DNA of 64,000 nucleotides from Pseudoalteromonas piscicida. GTDB taxonomy: Bacteria; Pseudomonadota; Gammaproteobacteria; Enterobacterales; Alteromonadaceae. The position numbers and the translations under genes were made by a program. Where the stretch lies: NCBI RefSeq assembly GCF_000238315.3, contig NZ_CP011924.1:784501-848500 (forward strand), given 5' to 3'. Below, piece by piece: positions 54,648-63,004 of this stretch. Numbering within the stretch: the first letter of the stretch is position 1; each line of letters begins with the position of its first letter. The notes beneath the pieces were generated by a model. It made no database searches and had not been told where the DNA came from. It saw nothing but the letters and a program-made list of their open reading frames with translations.

Positions 54648-55343
54648 TTAAGAAAACTCGGCGATAACCAATACTCTCTTGTGTTTAGCACTATAAAAAA
54701 CAATCCCTTCGCCACCGCCCTCAAAATAAGTGGAGAAGCAGAAGGTGCCAAGGTACGTAAAATCTACGTCATGCTCTTCATCAAAAAAGCCAATTTCACG
54801 AGTGGAGTAGTGGCTGTAATTCTCTCCGCTTTGCTCATCCATAGCGTCAAAATAGCGCGTTTCATCATCACCTTCTTCATCCCACAAATAGGCATCCCAA
54901 TTGCAACCGAGTATGGGTTGGCCGCCGAATTCAAATAGCGGAACGCTTTCATCGTTTTCGTCAAGAGAGTAGTTAAGTCGTTGATGTTTAGCGTAGAAGC
55001 TGGCTGCTTGCTGATAGTATTCGCTATAGTCTTCAAAATCCTCCTTCTCTTCACTTAGGTTGTCAACATTGTGAGCGTCAACTTGCCACCCAATGTCTGT
55101 CAGTGAGTAGGAGATATAAGGAAGGTCACCATCAAAAATCTCCATAGAAATCGGTAATGCGATAAGTACATTATCATCGCTGTTTGCGTCTAACTTTGAA
55201 TAGGCAAGTAGTCCTACTGGTAATAGCTGAGTGTCATTAAACGCGACATCTTGGCTGCTTGGGAATGGCTTGTAAAAATCAGTCGCTTGTAGCACTTTTG
55301 TCGCAGGGCATGCGAGTGCAGAATCTTTAATGTAGAGGGCCAT
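54648..55343 (-). CDS. Acidic hypothetical protein (231 aa)
   Basis: A very acidic soluble protein (DDNVLIALPIS, NLSEEKEDFEDYSEYYQQ, DEEGDDETRYFDAMDE) without signal peptide or membrane segment. The layout of beta-strand-like segments with FGGQPILGCNWDAYLWD resembles DUF1963-like proteins, but I cannot assign it firmly. AAAGGAG precedes the ATG at the right distance. Confidence 0.75.
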   Translation of the reverse strand: MALYIKDSALACPATKVLQATDFYKPFPSSQDVAFNDTQLLPVGLLAYSKLDANSDDNVLIALPISMEIFDGDLPYISYSLTDIGWQVDAHNVDNLSEEKEDFEDYSEYYQQAASFYAKHQRLNYSLDENDESVPLFEFGGQPILGCNWDAYLWDEEGDDETRYFDAMDEQSGENYSHYSTREIGFFDEEHDVDFTYLGTFCFSTYFEGGGEGIVFYSAKHKRVLVIAEFS

Positions 55344-55584
55344 AAAACAACTCCTTTTTATGGTTTATTTTTTGCTAATTAATACGTTAGACTTGTATTT
55401 GGTGCACACCATATAGCGATGCGTGTGGAAAATCAATCAGTGATAATAATTGTTCGGGTGTTAGTGTGCCTGTCCTTTATATTTGCTCCAAATTTGAGGC
55501 TTATTATGCCTATCTCTGGGCCATTGCAGTGCAGGATTGTCCGCTATAATACAAACTACATCAGGTGAGGAAAGTAGATACGCC

Positions 55585-56436
55585 ATGGAAAATAGAGCAT
55601 TTAAAATAAAAGTAATGGACCTAACTGAATTAGAAATTGCAGCAAAGTGGGCTCTGCAAGAAGGGTGGAACCCTGGGCTTAGCGACGCACGGTGCTACTA
55701 TCAGGCCGATCCGAATGGCTTTTTAATTGGCTATCTTGGCGATGAACCTATCGCTTCGATTTCGGTGGTTAAGTATGATGATACATTTGGTTTTTTAGGC
55801 TTTTATATTGTTAAACCAGAATATCGAGGTCAGGGTTATGGGATGCAGATTTGGCAGGCAGGACTTCAATATCTAGCTGGTTGTAACATCGCACTTGATG
55901 GGGTGGTCGCGCAGCAAGAGAATTACAAAAAATCGGGTTTTAAGCTCGCCTATCGCAATATTCGCTACGAAGGCGTAGGTGGTGGCGAAGCGCCTAATTG
56001 TACAAACTTAGTGGCACTTGAAAAATTACCGATAGAAGAGGTCATTGCTTACGACAGTGCGTTTTTCCCAGCAAAAAGAGTAGCTTTTGTTGACGCTTGG
56101 ATTAACCAGCCAAATTGCTACGCCTTAGGTATTAATCAGGGTAATACACTCTCAGCCATAGGTGTGATCCGCCCTTGCCACGTCGGCTATAAAATAGGTC
56201 CTCTTTACGCTGATTGTGCTGAATTTGCAGAGACACTCTTCTTAGCGCTTAGGTCCAAGGTATCGGCAACTGAGGCCATTTACTTGGATGTGCCAGAAGT
56301 AAATGCAGCTGCTGTTGCGCTTGCACAAAAGTACAAGATGTCGCTTTCTTTTGAAACCGCGAGAATGTACACCGGTGAACGTCCAGATCTGCCATTAACG
56401 CGAGTGTTCGGGGTAACTTCGTTTGAAATTGGTTAG
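55585..56436 (+). CDS. GNAT acetyltransferase with two-domain layout
   Basis: A 283-residue protein. The N-terminal GNAT domain (residues ~1-140) has FLGFYIVKPEYRGQGYGMQIWQAG with the acetyl-CoA pyrophosphate loop (RGQGYG). The C-terminal part (~150-283) holds a degenerate second GNAT-like domain (ALGINQGNTLSAIGVIRPC, IYLDVPEVNAAAVAL), as in YitH/DUF1248-like acetyltransferases. ATG 55585 is chosen for the MENRAFKIKVMDL start; AGGTGAGGAAAG lies upstream. The gene is convergent with a LysR gene 6 bp away. Confidence 0.82.
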   Translation: MENRAFKIKVMDLTELEIAAKWALQEGWNPGLSDARCYYQADPNGFLIGYLGDEPIASISVVKYDDTFGFLGFYIVKPEYRGQGYGMQIWQAGLQYLAGCNIALDGVVAQQENYKKSGFKLAYRNIRYEGVGGGEAPNCTNLVALEKLPIEEVIAYDSAFFPAKRVAFVDAWINQPNCYALGINQGNTLSAIGVIRPCHVGYKIGPLYADCAEFAETLFLALRSKVSATEAIYLDVPEVNAAAVALAQKYKMSLSFETARMYTGERPDLPLTRVFGVTSFEIG

Positions 56437-56442
56437 TTTGAT

Positions 56443-57339
56443 TCAATCGAAGCGGTATTGCTGATAGGTTGAAGTCAATAGCTCAACAAACTCCCGTACC
56501 TTTGCGGGAGTATATTGCTTCGACAAGTACAGTGCGTGAATAGGATAACTTTCATCGTGTAGTTCAGGTAGTAGCTGTATACAATTGCCCATAGCTAATT
56601 CATCTTGAAATGCCCATAGCGGCCCGTAATGCACACCAAGGCCAGCGTTTACCCAATTTTTTAGCACTGCAACACTGTTGGCGATGAGTTTACCACTTAC
56701 CGCAACGGCTTCACGGTGCAGGCCTTTACCGAGAATGAGCTGATCACCAAGTTTAGGTTTATTGTAAAAGATAAAATCCAGTTTGCTTAAATCGCTAAAG
56801 CGTTGCGGTTGTCCCATGCGTTCAATATACGATTTAGAGGCCACCAAGACCCGTGGTACATGGCCTAGTTGTCGGCAAATCAAGGAGGAATCATCCAGTT
56901 TGCCAATCCTAATTGCAATATCGATTTGTTTAGCCTTGAGATCTTCAAAATGACTGCCGAGCAGTAACTCGATATTGAGGTCTGGATAGGTGGTTATCAT
57001 GGTTTGTACCACAGGAGCAATGAAGCGCTCGGCGAAGTCGTGTGGAGCTGCAACCCTCAATGTCCCAGAAGGCACTGCTGAGGTGCCTGAAATCGATTCT
57101 TCTAATTCCCTTTTTTCATCTAGTAATTGCTTTACGCCTTTATAGTACTCAAGCCCAACTTCAGTTGCGGCCGTTTGCTTGGTGGAGCGCTGTAAAAGTT
57201 TTACTCCTAATCGACTTTCTAAGTTTGCGAGCTTTCGGCTTACCGAGGAGGGATCGGTACCTATCACTTCAGCCGCAGATTTGAGGCTGCCAGATTCAAC
57301 GGTAAGAACAAACAAATCTTCTTCAGTAATCGATTTCAT
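56443..57339 (-). CDS. LysR-family regulator, probable partner of the divergent SDR gene
   Basis: A 298-residue LTTR: helix-turn-helix ITEEDLFVLTVESGSLKSAAEVIGTDPSSVSRKLANLESRLGV, then an effector domain of the PBP2 CrgA-like type (LRVAAPHDFAERFIAPVV, IDIAIRIGKLDDSSLICRQLG, NWVNAGLGVHYGPLW). It is divergently placed from an SDR oxidoreductase about 110 bp away, which it probably controls. Confidence 0.87.
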   Translation of the reverse strand: MKSITEEDLFVLTVESGSLKSAAEVIGTDPSSVSRKLANLESRLGVKLLQRSTKQTAATEVGLEYYKGVKQLLDEKRELEESISGTSAVPSGTLRVAAPHDFAERFIAPVVQTMITTYPDLNIELLLGSHFEDLKAKQIDIAIRIGKLDDSSLICRQLGHVPRVLVASKSYIERMGQPQRFSDLSKLDFIFYNKPKLGDQLILGKGLHREAVAVSGKLIANSVAVLKNWVNAGLGVHYGPLWAFQDELAMGNCIQLLPELHDESYPIHALYLSKQYTPAKVREFVELLTSTYQQYRFD

Positions 57340-57448
57340 AGCGGATGTAAAAAATGCAATTAGTAAATGACTAAAATCACTATACCTGTATCCCCTTCAC
57401 CTAGCTACACTAAAAGTCGATTGAATATTTCAAGTAGGAGAAATGGGT

Positions 57449-58204
57449 ATGTCTAAGCAATTAACAGGTAAGGTTGCGTTTATCACAGGGTCAGCCAAAA
57501 ATATGGGCAAGGATTTTGCCATAGCGCTGGCTAAGCAAGGCGCTGATCTTGTCATTCACTATCATAGTGCGCATTCTAAACCACAAGCACTTGAAACCCA
57601 GAAGGAAGTTGAAGCGCTGGGTGTTAGGACGACGCTAGTACACGGAGATGTCAGCAATAAAGCGCAGGTAATGAATATATTTGAGCATATTATTAGTGAG
57701 TTTGACGGCGTAGATATCGTTATCAATAATGCCGGTACTATCAGTAAAAAACCGTTTGTTGAGTATAGCGAGGAGGATTTTGACAGGCTATTTGGGATCA
57801 ACTGTAAAGGGGCATTTTTTGTGATGCAAGAAGCCGCTAAACATATTCGTGATAACGGTCGGATCATTAATATGGGCACTTCGCTGCTGGCAGCATTTAC
57901 TGGAAATTATGCGCTCTATGCTGGCTCAAAAGCACCACTTGAGCATTTCACTCGTGCGCTAGCAAAGGAAATCGGACATCGAGGAGTGACCGTCAATACC
58001 ATCGCACCAGGTCCAATTGACACTGACTTTTTCCATGGCGAAGAAAACGAGCAAACCGTTAATTATTTGCAGTCTGCAAGTGTAATGAACCGACTAGGGC
58101 AAGTAGACGATATTACCCCTGCGGTGCTTTATCTTGCGTCGGAGCAATCACGCTGGACGACTGGGCAAACTTTGTTTGTTAACGGAGGCTTTGTCACTCG
58201 TTAA
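57449..58204 (+). CDS. Short-chain dehydrogenase/reductase
   Basis: A 251-residue NAD(P)-dependent SDR. Cofactor motif VAFITGSAKNMGKDFA (TGxxxxxG), IVINNAGTI structural motif, catalytic Ser in NMGTSLLAAF, and YxxxK as YAGSK; the C-terminal VTNTIAPGPIDTDFF-like and GQTLFVNGG segments are typical of SDR reductases such as FabG-like enzymes. ATG 57449 has AGGAG 8 bp upstream; ATG 57443 is too close. Substrate unknown. Confidence 0.88.
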   Translation: MSKQLTGKVAFITGSAKNMGKDFAIALAKQGADLVIHYHSAHSKPQALETQKEVEALGVRTTLVHGDVSNKAQVMNIFEHIISEFDGVDIVINNAGTISKKPFVEYSEEDFDRLFGINCKGAFFVMQEAAKHIRDNGRIINMGTSLLAAFTGNYALYAGSKAPLEHFTRALAKEIGHRGVTVNTIAPGPIDTDFFHGEENEQTVNYLQSASVMNRLGQVDDITPAVLYLASEQSRWTTGQTLFVNGGFVTR

Positions 58205-58228
58205 GTATGCTATGAGGGCACAAGTTGG

Positions 58229-59788
58229 TTAGGCGGTTTGTGCCAACGTTTTGTTCGCCAACAAGATGGTAAACGTTGTGCCATTTCCGGCTTTGGAATT
58301 GACTTTTAAGTCACCTTCTAAATGTTTTTTGACGAGATTATAGGTGACGGAAAGTCCAAGCCCGGCATGACCATGTTGGCGAGCTGTGGTGTAAAAGGGC
58401 TCAAAGATCCGGTTTAGGACCTCATTACTCATACCGACGCCTTCGTCTTTGACTCGAATAAATATTTTATTGTCAGTGATCTCTAAACGAACAGCGGCAA
58501 ACGGCTGGGTGTCGCTATCATTACTAAAACCATGCACTCGAGCATTCTCAAGCAGCTGCAACAAAATTTGCTGTAGCGCCTTAACGTTGATTTTGACCAG
58601 TTGTTCCAGTTTTCCTGTAGCGCTAAATTCAACGCGCATCTTTAACTGAAAACGGGCCGTTTGTTCGCAATAATCGCGAATAACGGCTTCTAGGTCGACA
58701 AGTTGCTCGACGTCAGTTTCTTGCTCTGCGGAGATATTCTTGAACTCTTGTACTAGCTTTGCCGTTTTGCCGAGATTTCGCTCTGCGATAGACAACCCAG
58801 AATCCAATGCTGCCATAATTTCTAAAAACTCAGCGTGCGACAAACGCTGCGCTTTCATGCCGGTTTCCATCACATCCACTTGCTCTTGGCAGGATGACAC
58901 TGCGGTAATCGAGACGCCAAGTGGGGTATTTACCTCGTGAGCCAATCCCGAAACTAAACTACCTAGGCTCGATAATTTTTCCGCCTCTACCAGTTGTTGG
59001 TGGATCACATGAATGTGGCTAAGGAGCTGATTGATGGCAAGGCTAACATCAGTCAGTTCATTGTGGTTATCAATGTCGATACGTTTTTCGAGACTCGAGC
59101 TCTCAATAATGTGATTGATTTGCGAGCGAATATGATTGATTGGATGTTGAATAGAGCGATATAAAGCTAAGCCAACGGCGATTAAGCTCACCAATACAAT
59201 CACAGAAAAAATAATGAGCAACAACTTTAGTTGGCTAAATTGTTGCTCGGTTTGCTCCACAATACTGAGTGCGACGTCATTTTGTACCTCGGTGAGTGCT
59301 TGTAGTGACGAAGTTAACGGATCGAACTTTTCATAGAGTGCAGTAACAAACTGATTTTGTGGAATCGCTAAAAATGTCCCTTGATTTATCGCGCTTTGGA
59401 GCGTGGCAATATGCGTAAATACGGCCTGCAGTTGGAACTCAATGAGTTCAACTTTGACTTGCTCCGCCGTCACCAAATATGTGTTTAGATAGCTTTGCCA
59501 CGCGTCGTTCATGACCCGAGTAGCATCTGCTATTTGCATCAACACCTCGTCTTTGGAGACCAGCCCTGCACGATACTTATGAAGTATGTCGACAATCTGA
59601 ATCGCACCGTGATCTGATACTTTTTTTATTTGAATAAGCGGCACAACACGATCGGCGTATAGAGATTCTACTTCTGACTCAAGGTGAGCGTAACGGTTAA
59701 AAGCATATCCAAGCAGTAAGGCAAGCGCAATGATGGGAAACACAATTAGCAGCCATAATTTATGGCGAATATTAATTAGCTCTAGCAC
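58229..59788 (-). CDS. Orphan membrane sensor histidine kinase
   Basis: A 519-residue kinase: TM1 ~9-30, a helical periplasmic sensor (~31-185, four-helix-bundle type), TM2 ~187-210, HAMP ~212-265. HisKA with H284 (SGLAHEVNTPLG) and HATPase (LLQLLENARVHGF; VKDEGVGMSNEV; GHAGLGLSVTYNLVKKH) follow. No receiver gene is adjacent. The GTG start at 59788 fits the LINIRHKLWLL N-terminus. Its signal and partner are unknown. Confidence 0.89.
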   Translation of the reverse strand: MLELINIRHKLWLLIVFPIIALALLLGYAFNRYAHLESEVESLYADRVVPLIQIKKVSDHGAIQIVDILHKYRAGLVSKDEVLMQIADATRVMNDAWQSYLNTYLVTAEQVKVELIEFQLQAVFTHIATLQSAINQGTFLAIPQNQFVTALYEKFDPLTSSLQALTEVQNDVALSIVEQTEQQFSQLKLLLIIFSVIVLVSLIAVGLALYRSIQHPINHIRSQINHIIESSSLEKRIDIDNHNELTDVSLAINQLLSHIHVIHQQLVEAEKLSSLGSLVSGLAHEVNTPLGVSITAVSSCQEQVDVMETGMKAQRLSHAEFLEIMAALDSGLSIAERNLGKTAKLVQEFKNISAEQETDVEQLVDLEAVIRDYCEQTARFQLKMRVEFSATGKLEQLVKINVKALQQILLQLLENARVHGFSNDSDTQPFAAVRLEITDNKIFIRVKDEGVGMSNEVLNRIFEPFYTTARQHGHAGLGLSVTYNLVKKHLEGDLKVNSKAGNGTTFTILLANKTLAQTA

Positions 59789-59880
59789 TACAGATAACTC
59801 ATTTTTTACATATCAACTTGAAGTATAAGTGCTGTTGATAATGTCGCCATTTTTCGTGGTGAAAATTAAAAAAGCATAAT

Positions 59881-59930
59881 GTGCGACTTGTGTCGCACTT
59901 TTTTGTTTGTTAATGTGTGACATATGTCGC
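59881..59930. promoter_or_regulatory. Two related dyads ahead of the BlaI-type gene: candidate BlaI operators
   Basis: GTGCGAC-ttgt-GTCGCAC (59881-59898) and GTGACATATGTCGC (59917-59930) share the half-site GTCGCA/TGCGAC, 17-65 bp before the repressor ATG. BlaI/MecI repressors bind such dyads and control their own operon. The first dyad is followed by a T run and could alternatively be a terminator of unknown origin. Confidence 0.5.
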
Positions 59931-59946
59931 AGTTGTGAGAAAAATA

Positions 59947-60327
59947 ATGAAACCTAACTCAACCGAACTAATCGTTTTAAAAATCCTTTGGCGTGAACAG
60001 CCAAGAACGGGTAAAGAAATCCACACAGAAATAGGATCAAAGCTCAGCTGGAGCTACTCATCAACTCGAAAAACTCTTGAGAGAATGTGTGAAAAGGGTT
60101 ATCTCGCCGAGCAAATGCAAGGCAATAAAAAAATATACTCAGCTGTCCTTGCTAAGGTACCGACTCTCGCACTTTATGCCCAAGAGTTTGCAAAGCAAAT
60201 TATGGAGTTGGATGAGCCTCTGCCAATCGCTATGTTTTCAGATAGTAAGTTAATTGCAGCGGATGAATTAGATGAATTAGAAGCCATGTTAGATGAGTTA
60301 GCTAAGACGCAAGGTGATAAAGAGTAA
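59947..60327 (+). CDS. BlaI/MecI-family transcriptional repressor
   Basis: A 126-residue winged-helix repressor of the penicillinase-repressor family: STELIVLKILWREQPRTGKEIHTEIGSKLSWSYSSTRKTLERMCEKGYL matches BlaI/CopY DNA-binding domains, followed by a short helical dimerisation tail. BlaI proteins repress in the resting state and are inactivated by the co-transcribed BlaR1 protease; here the next gene is BlaR1-like. ATG 59947 is chosen as the canonical start. Confidence 0.86.
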   Translation: MKPNSTELIVLKILWREQPRTGKEIHTEIGSKLSWSYSSTRKTLERMCEKGYLAEQMQGNKKIYSAVLAKVPTLALYAQEFAKQIMELDEPLPIAMFSDSKLIAADELDELEAMLDELAKTQGDKE

Positions 60328-60330
60328 GGT

Positions 60331-61659
60331 ATGGAACTAATATTACTTTCGATCTTGCTGTGGGTGGTGCTTAGTGGTTTAACGTATGCACTTGGTGTGA
60401 AATTTTCTACTCGATATGTACAAAACAAAGGACTTTGGTGGAGTGTATTGGCAGTGACTTTTGTGCCTTGGCTCCCACTTGAACACATGGATCAACAGAA
60501 TGCCATTCCAGCCATACTGTTCAATGCCAATTTACAACAATTTGCAGAGCCGCTACTGGTAATGACGAAGCGCACTCAAGTTGGGTCTGACTGGCTAAAC
60601 CTGACGCTCATGGCTTTATTTATAGTCTATTGCGTTGGGCTTATTGCTCATTTTTTGGTACTTGGGAGACAGTATTGGCGAGTAAAACGCCTCTGTAGTA
60701 CCGCCTCAAAAATAAAGCTCGGCGCACGGAGTTGCTATCAATTGCCAATTACTTGCTCTCCTTTTGTGTTCGGACTGAGGCAACCTAAAGTGTATTTGCC
60801 GGTGGAATTTGACACGCTACCAAAAGCCGAGCAGCAAGCACTTATTCTGCATGAGTTAACCCACATAGATAAGGGCGACCATATTGCTGTTGTAATTTGG
60901 CGAATACTCGCGACGCTTGCTTGGTTTAATCCGTTTATTGCAAAAATGGAACAGGGCTTTATTCGAGCGATGGAATATCACTGTGATGAGGTGACGATAG
61001 CGAAGCACAGTCTTCAGCCTTTGGCTTATAGCAAAGCATTAATGAACTCTTTAAAACGGGCTGCTGCGCAGCCGAAAACGATGAATATGACTGCAAGTTT
61101 CGCGTCTAATTCACTGACTTTAGATGACTATAAAAAGCGTTTTAGCGTTATTCTTAAATCTAAAAAGAAGCCAAATAACCTTGTGTTGATAGGGTTTTTT
61201 GTGTTGCTTAGTTCAGGTTTAGCCTATGGCAATATTCAATGGACAATGGGAACGGCAATGGTCAGTAAAACATGGACATACCCAGTCGCCACACCTGAAA
61301 TAACATCAAGGTTTGGGCATGTATCGAACTTTCGTCACAATAAAGCACATCAAGGACTGGATTTAGCTGGCAGCGTTGGTGAACCTGCGATGGCGGTTGC
61401 CAGCGGTACGGTCACGATTGCTGATGATAAAACCTTGCCTAAGAATTACGGTAAAGTGGTGTTGATCCATCATGACAATGGTTATCAAAGTCTATACGCA
61501 CACCTTGATAGCATTGATGTTGAAGTGGGTGATCAAGTATCACAAGGAGAAGTGATCGGTACCATAGGTGAAACCGGTCGAGTCACTGGTCCACATCTAC
61601 ATCTAGAAGCTCTGCATAACAACATGCGTATTGATCCGCTGACCTTATTGGAAAATTAA
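60331..61659 (+). CDS. Fusion of BlaR1-like M56 metalloprotease and M23 (LytM) peptidase
   Basis: A 442-residue inner-membrane protein. TM helices at ~5-25, ~36-50 and ~90-112 surround an M56 protease domain with zinc motif HELTH (174-178) and a third ligand in MEYHCDE (E220). After a further TM (284-300) comes an M23 endopeptidase domain (~320-440) with AHQGLDLAG (H340, D344), LYAHLDS and GPHLHLEA (H422, H424). In classical BlaR1 this C-terminal place is a penicillin-binding sensor; here it is a LytM-type domain that should face the periplasm. The gene is 3 bp after blaI and 1 bp before an M23 lipoprotein gene. Confidence 0.86.
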   Translation: MELILLSILLWVVLSGLTYALGVKFSTRYVQNKGLWWSVLAVTFVPWLPLEHMDQQNAIPAILFNANLQQFAEPLLVMTKRTQVGSDWLNLTLMALFIVYCVGLIAHFLVLGRQYWRVKRLCSTASKIKLGARSCYQLPITCSPFVFGLRQPKVYLPVEFDTLPKAEQQALILHELTHIDKGDHIAVVIWRILATLAWFNPFIAKMEQGFIRAMEYHCDEVTIAKHSLQPLAYSKALMNSLKRAAAQPKTMNMTASFASNSLTLDDYKKRFSVILKSKKKPNNLVLIGFFVLLSSGLAYGNIQWTMGTAMVSKTWTYPVATPEITSRFGHVSNFRHNKAHQGLDLAGSVGEPAMAVASGTVTIADDKTLPKNYGKVVLIHHDNGYQSLYAHLDSIDVEVGDQVSQGEVIGTIGETGRVTGPHLHLEALHNNMRIDPLTLLEN

Positions 61660-61660
61660 C

Positions 61661-63004
61661 ATGATAAAAAAGCTTTCTATCGCCATTGCAATGATGGCAA
61701 CTTTTGGCTGCTCGAAACAACCCGAGCAGACTCATTCGGTCAATAAAGCGCAAGAGAACACCTTTGTGTCGGCGCAAGCAGATCAAGAGCAAGCTGTTGT
61801 ACATAATGGATCTGCTGAAGACTCAGTCGCGGCCCAAATCACTCAGGAGCTAAAGCCAGTTCAAGATATTCGTTTACTTGAACTTAAATCGGGTGAGAGT
61901 TTAGCAAATCTTTTAAGTGAGTTTGCATTCAGTGACCGCGATAGTTGGCTGGTGGAACAAGCCGTGAGTACGTGGACATCACTGACTAAACTCAAGGCTG
62001 GACAGTTAATAGAAGCAGAGCTTGTAGACGGACAAGTACAGCAGATCCGCTTTGAATATGCATTTGCACAGGTTATTGAGATTAAAAGAGTAGATGAACA
62101 CTGGCATGCATCGCTAAGTGAGCTTGAAACCGTCACGCAAACAAAGCGCTTATCGACAAGCATAGATTCTAGCTTTTTTGTAGACGCCAGCAAAATCGGG
62201 GTACCCAATGACATTATCAATCAAAGTATTGTGGCCTTATCTCACCTTGTCGATTTTCAAAGAGAAGTATATGCCGGCGATCAAATTGATTTTGTATTTC
62301 AAGAACAGCAGCTTGTGGCAGCCAAAGAGTTACTCAAACAAATCTCCAAACCTATAGAATTACAACATGTTGCGCTACTTTCAGGAAAAGAAAAATACCG
62401 CTTATACCGGTTTACAGATAATGGCGGAACGACCGCTTTTTACCACTCAGACGGTACCCTCGCGCAAAGCTTTCTAATGAAAACGCCCCTTAACGGTGCT
62501 CGATTATCATCAAACTTCGGTAAACGTCATCACCCAGTATTGGGCTACACCCGAATGCACAAAGGGATCGATTTTGGTGCGCCTGTTGGTACGCCTATTA
62601 TGGCTGCGGGCTCTGGAAAAGTACTCAAAGCTGGGTGGGGCGGCAGCTTTGGTAATCGCGTAGTGTTAGATCACGGTAAAGGCTATCAAACACTGTATGC
62701 TCACTTAAATGGCTTTGCGAACGGCCTTAAGGCTGGGACGCGAGTAAAGCAAGGAGACGTGATTGGTTATCTTGGTAATACCGGCCTGTCGCAGGCGCGT
62801 CACTTACATTATGAAGTGCATAAAGACGGAAAAGCCATCAATCCACTCACCCTAAAACAACCTAAAAACACCAAGCTGAGTGACACGCAATTTGATGAAT
62901 TTAGCGCGCAGGTAGCGCAAATTACTACACTGCTCGATAGCGAAAATACAAAGCTTGCTCACCATGATGGACAGTCGGGCCGCATGGGTAACTCAGATGA
63001 CTAG
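61661..63004 (+). CDS. M23-family (LytM) peptidoglycan metallopeptidase, lipoprotein
   Basis: A 447-residue exported lipoprotein: the signal MIKKLSIAIAMMATFGC has its Cys at 17. An OapA/LysM-like region (residues ~60-190, beginning IRLLELKSGESLANLLSEF) precedes a helical linker and the M23 domain (~275-400): SSNFGKRHHPVLGYTRMHKGIDFG, YAHLNGF, and ARHLHYEVH zinc ligands. The overall layout matches MepM/YebA-type murein endopeptidases or their LytM relatives. It follows the M56-M23 gene with a 1-bp gap, and the DUF418 ATG overlaps its end. Confidence 0.88.
   Translation: MIKKLSIAIAMMATFGCSKQPEQTHSVNKAQENTFVSAQADQEQAVVHNGSAEDSVAAQITQELKPVQDIRLLELKSGESLANLLSEFAFSDRDSWLVEQAVSTWTSLTKLKAGQLIEAELVDGQVQQIRFEYAFAQVIEIKRVDEHWHASLSELETVTQTKRLSTSIDSSFFVDASKIGVPNDIINQSIVALSHLVDFQREVYAGDQIDFVFQEQQLVAAKELLKQISKPIELQHVALLSGKEKYRLYRFTDNGGTTAFYHSDGTLAQSFLMKTPLNGARLSSNFGKRHHPVLGYTRMHKGIDFGAPVGTPIMAAGSGKVLKAGWGGSFGNRVVLDHGKGYQTLYAHLNGFANGLKAGTRVKQGDVIGYLGNTGLSQARHLHYEVHKDGKAINPLTLKQPKNTKLSDTQFDEFSAQVAQITTLLDSENTKLAHHDGQSGRMGNSDD

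Noticed and set aside
54642..54938. Plus-strand frame downstream of the histidine kinase
   Set aside because: Shadow of the minus-strand acidic protein gene at 54648-55343.
59947..61659. A beta-lactamase regulatory blaI-blaR1 pair with a resistance gene
   Set aside because: No penicillin-binding sensor domain and no beta-lactamase gene lie in the operon; the C-terminal domain is M23.
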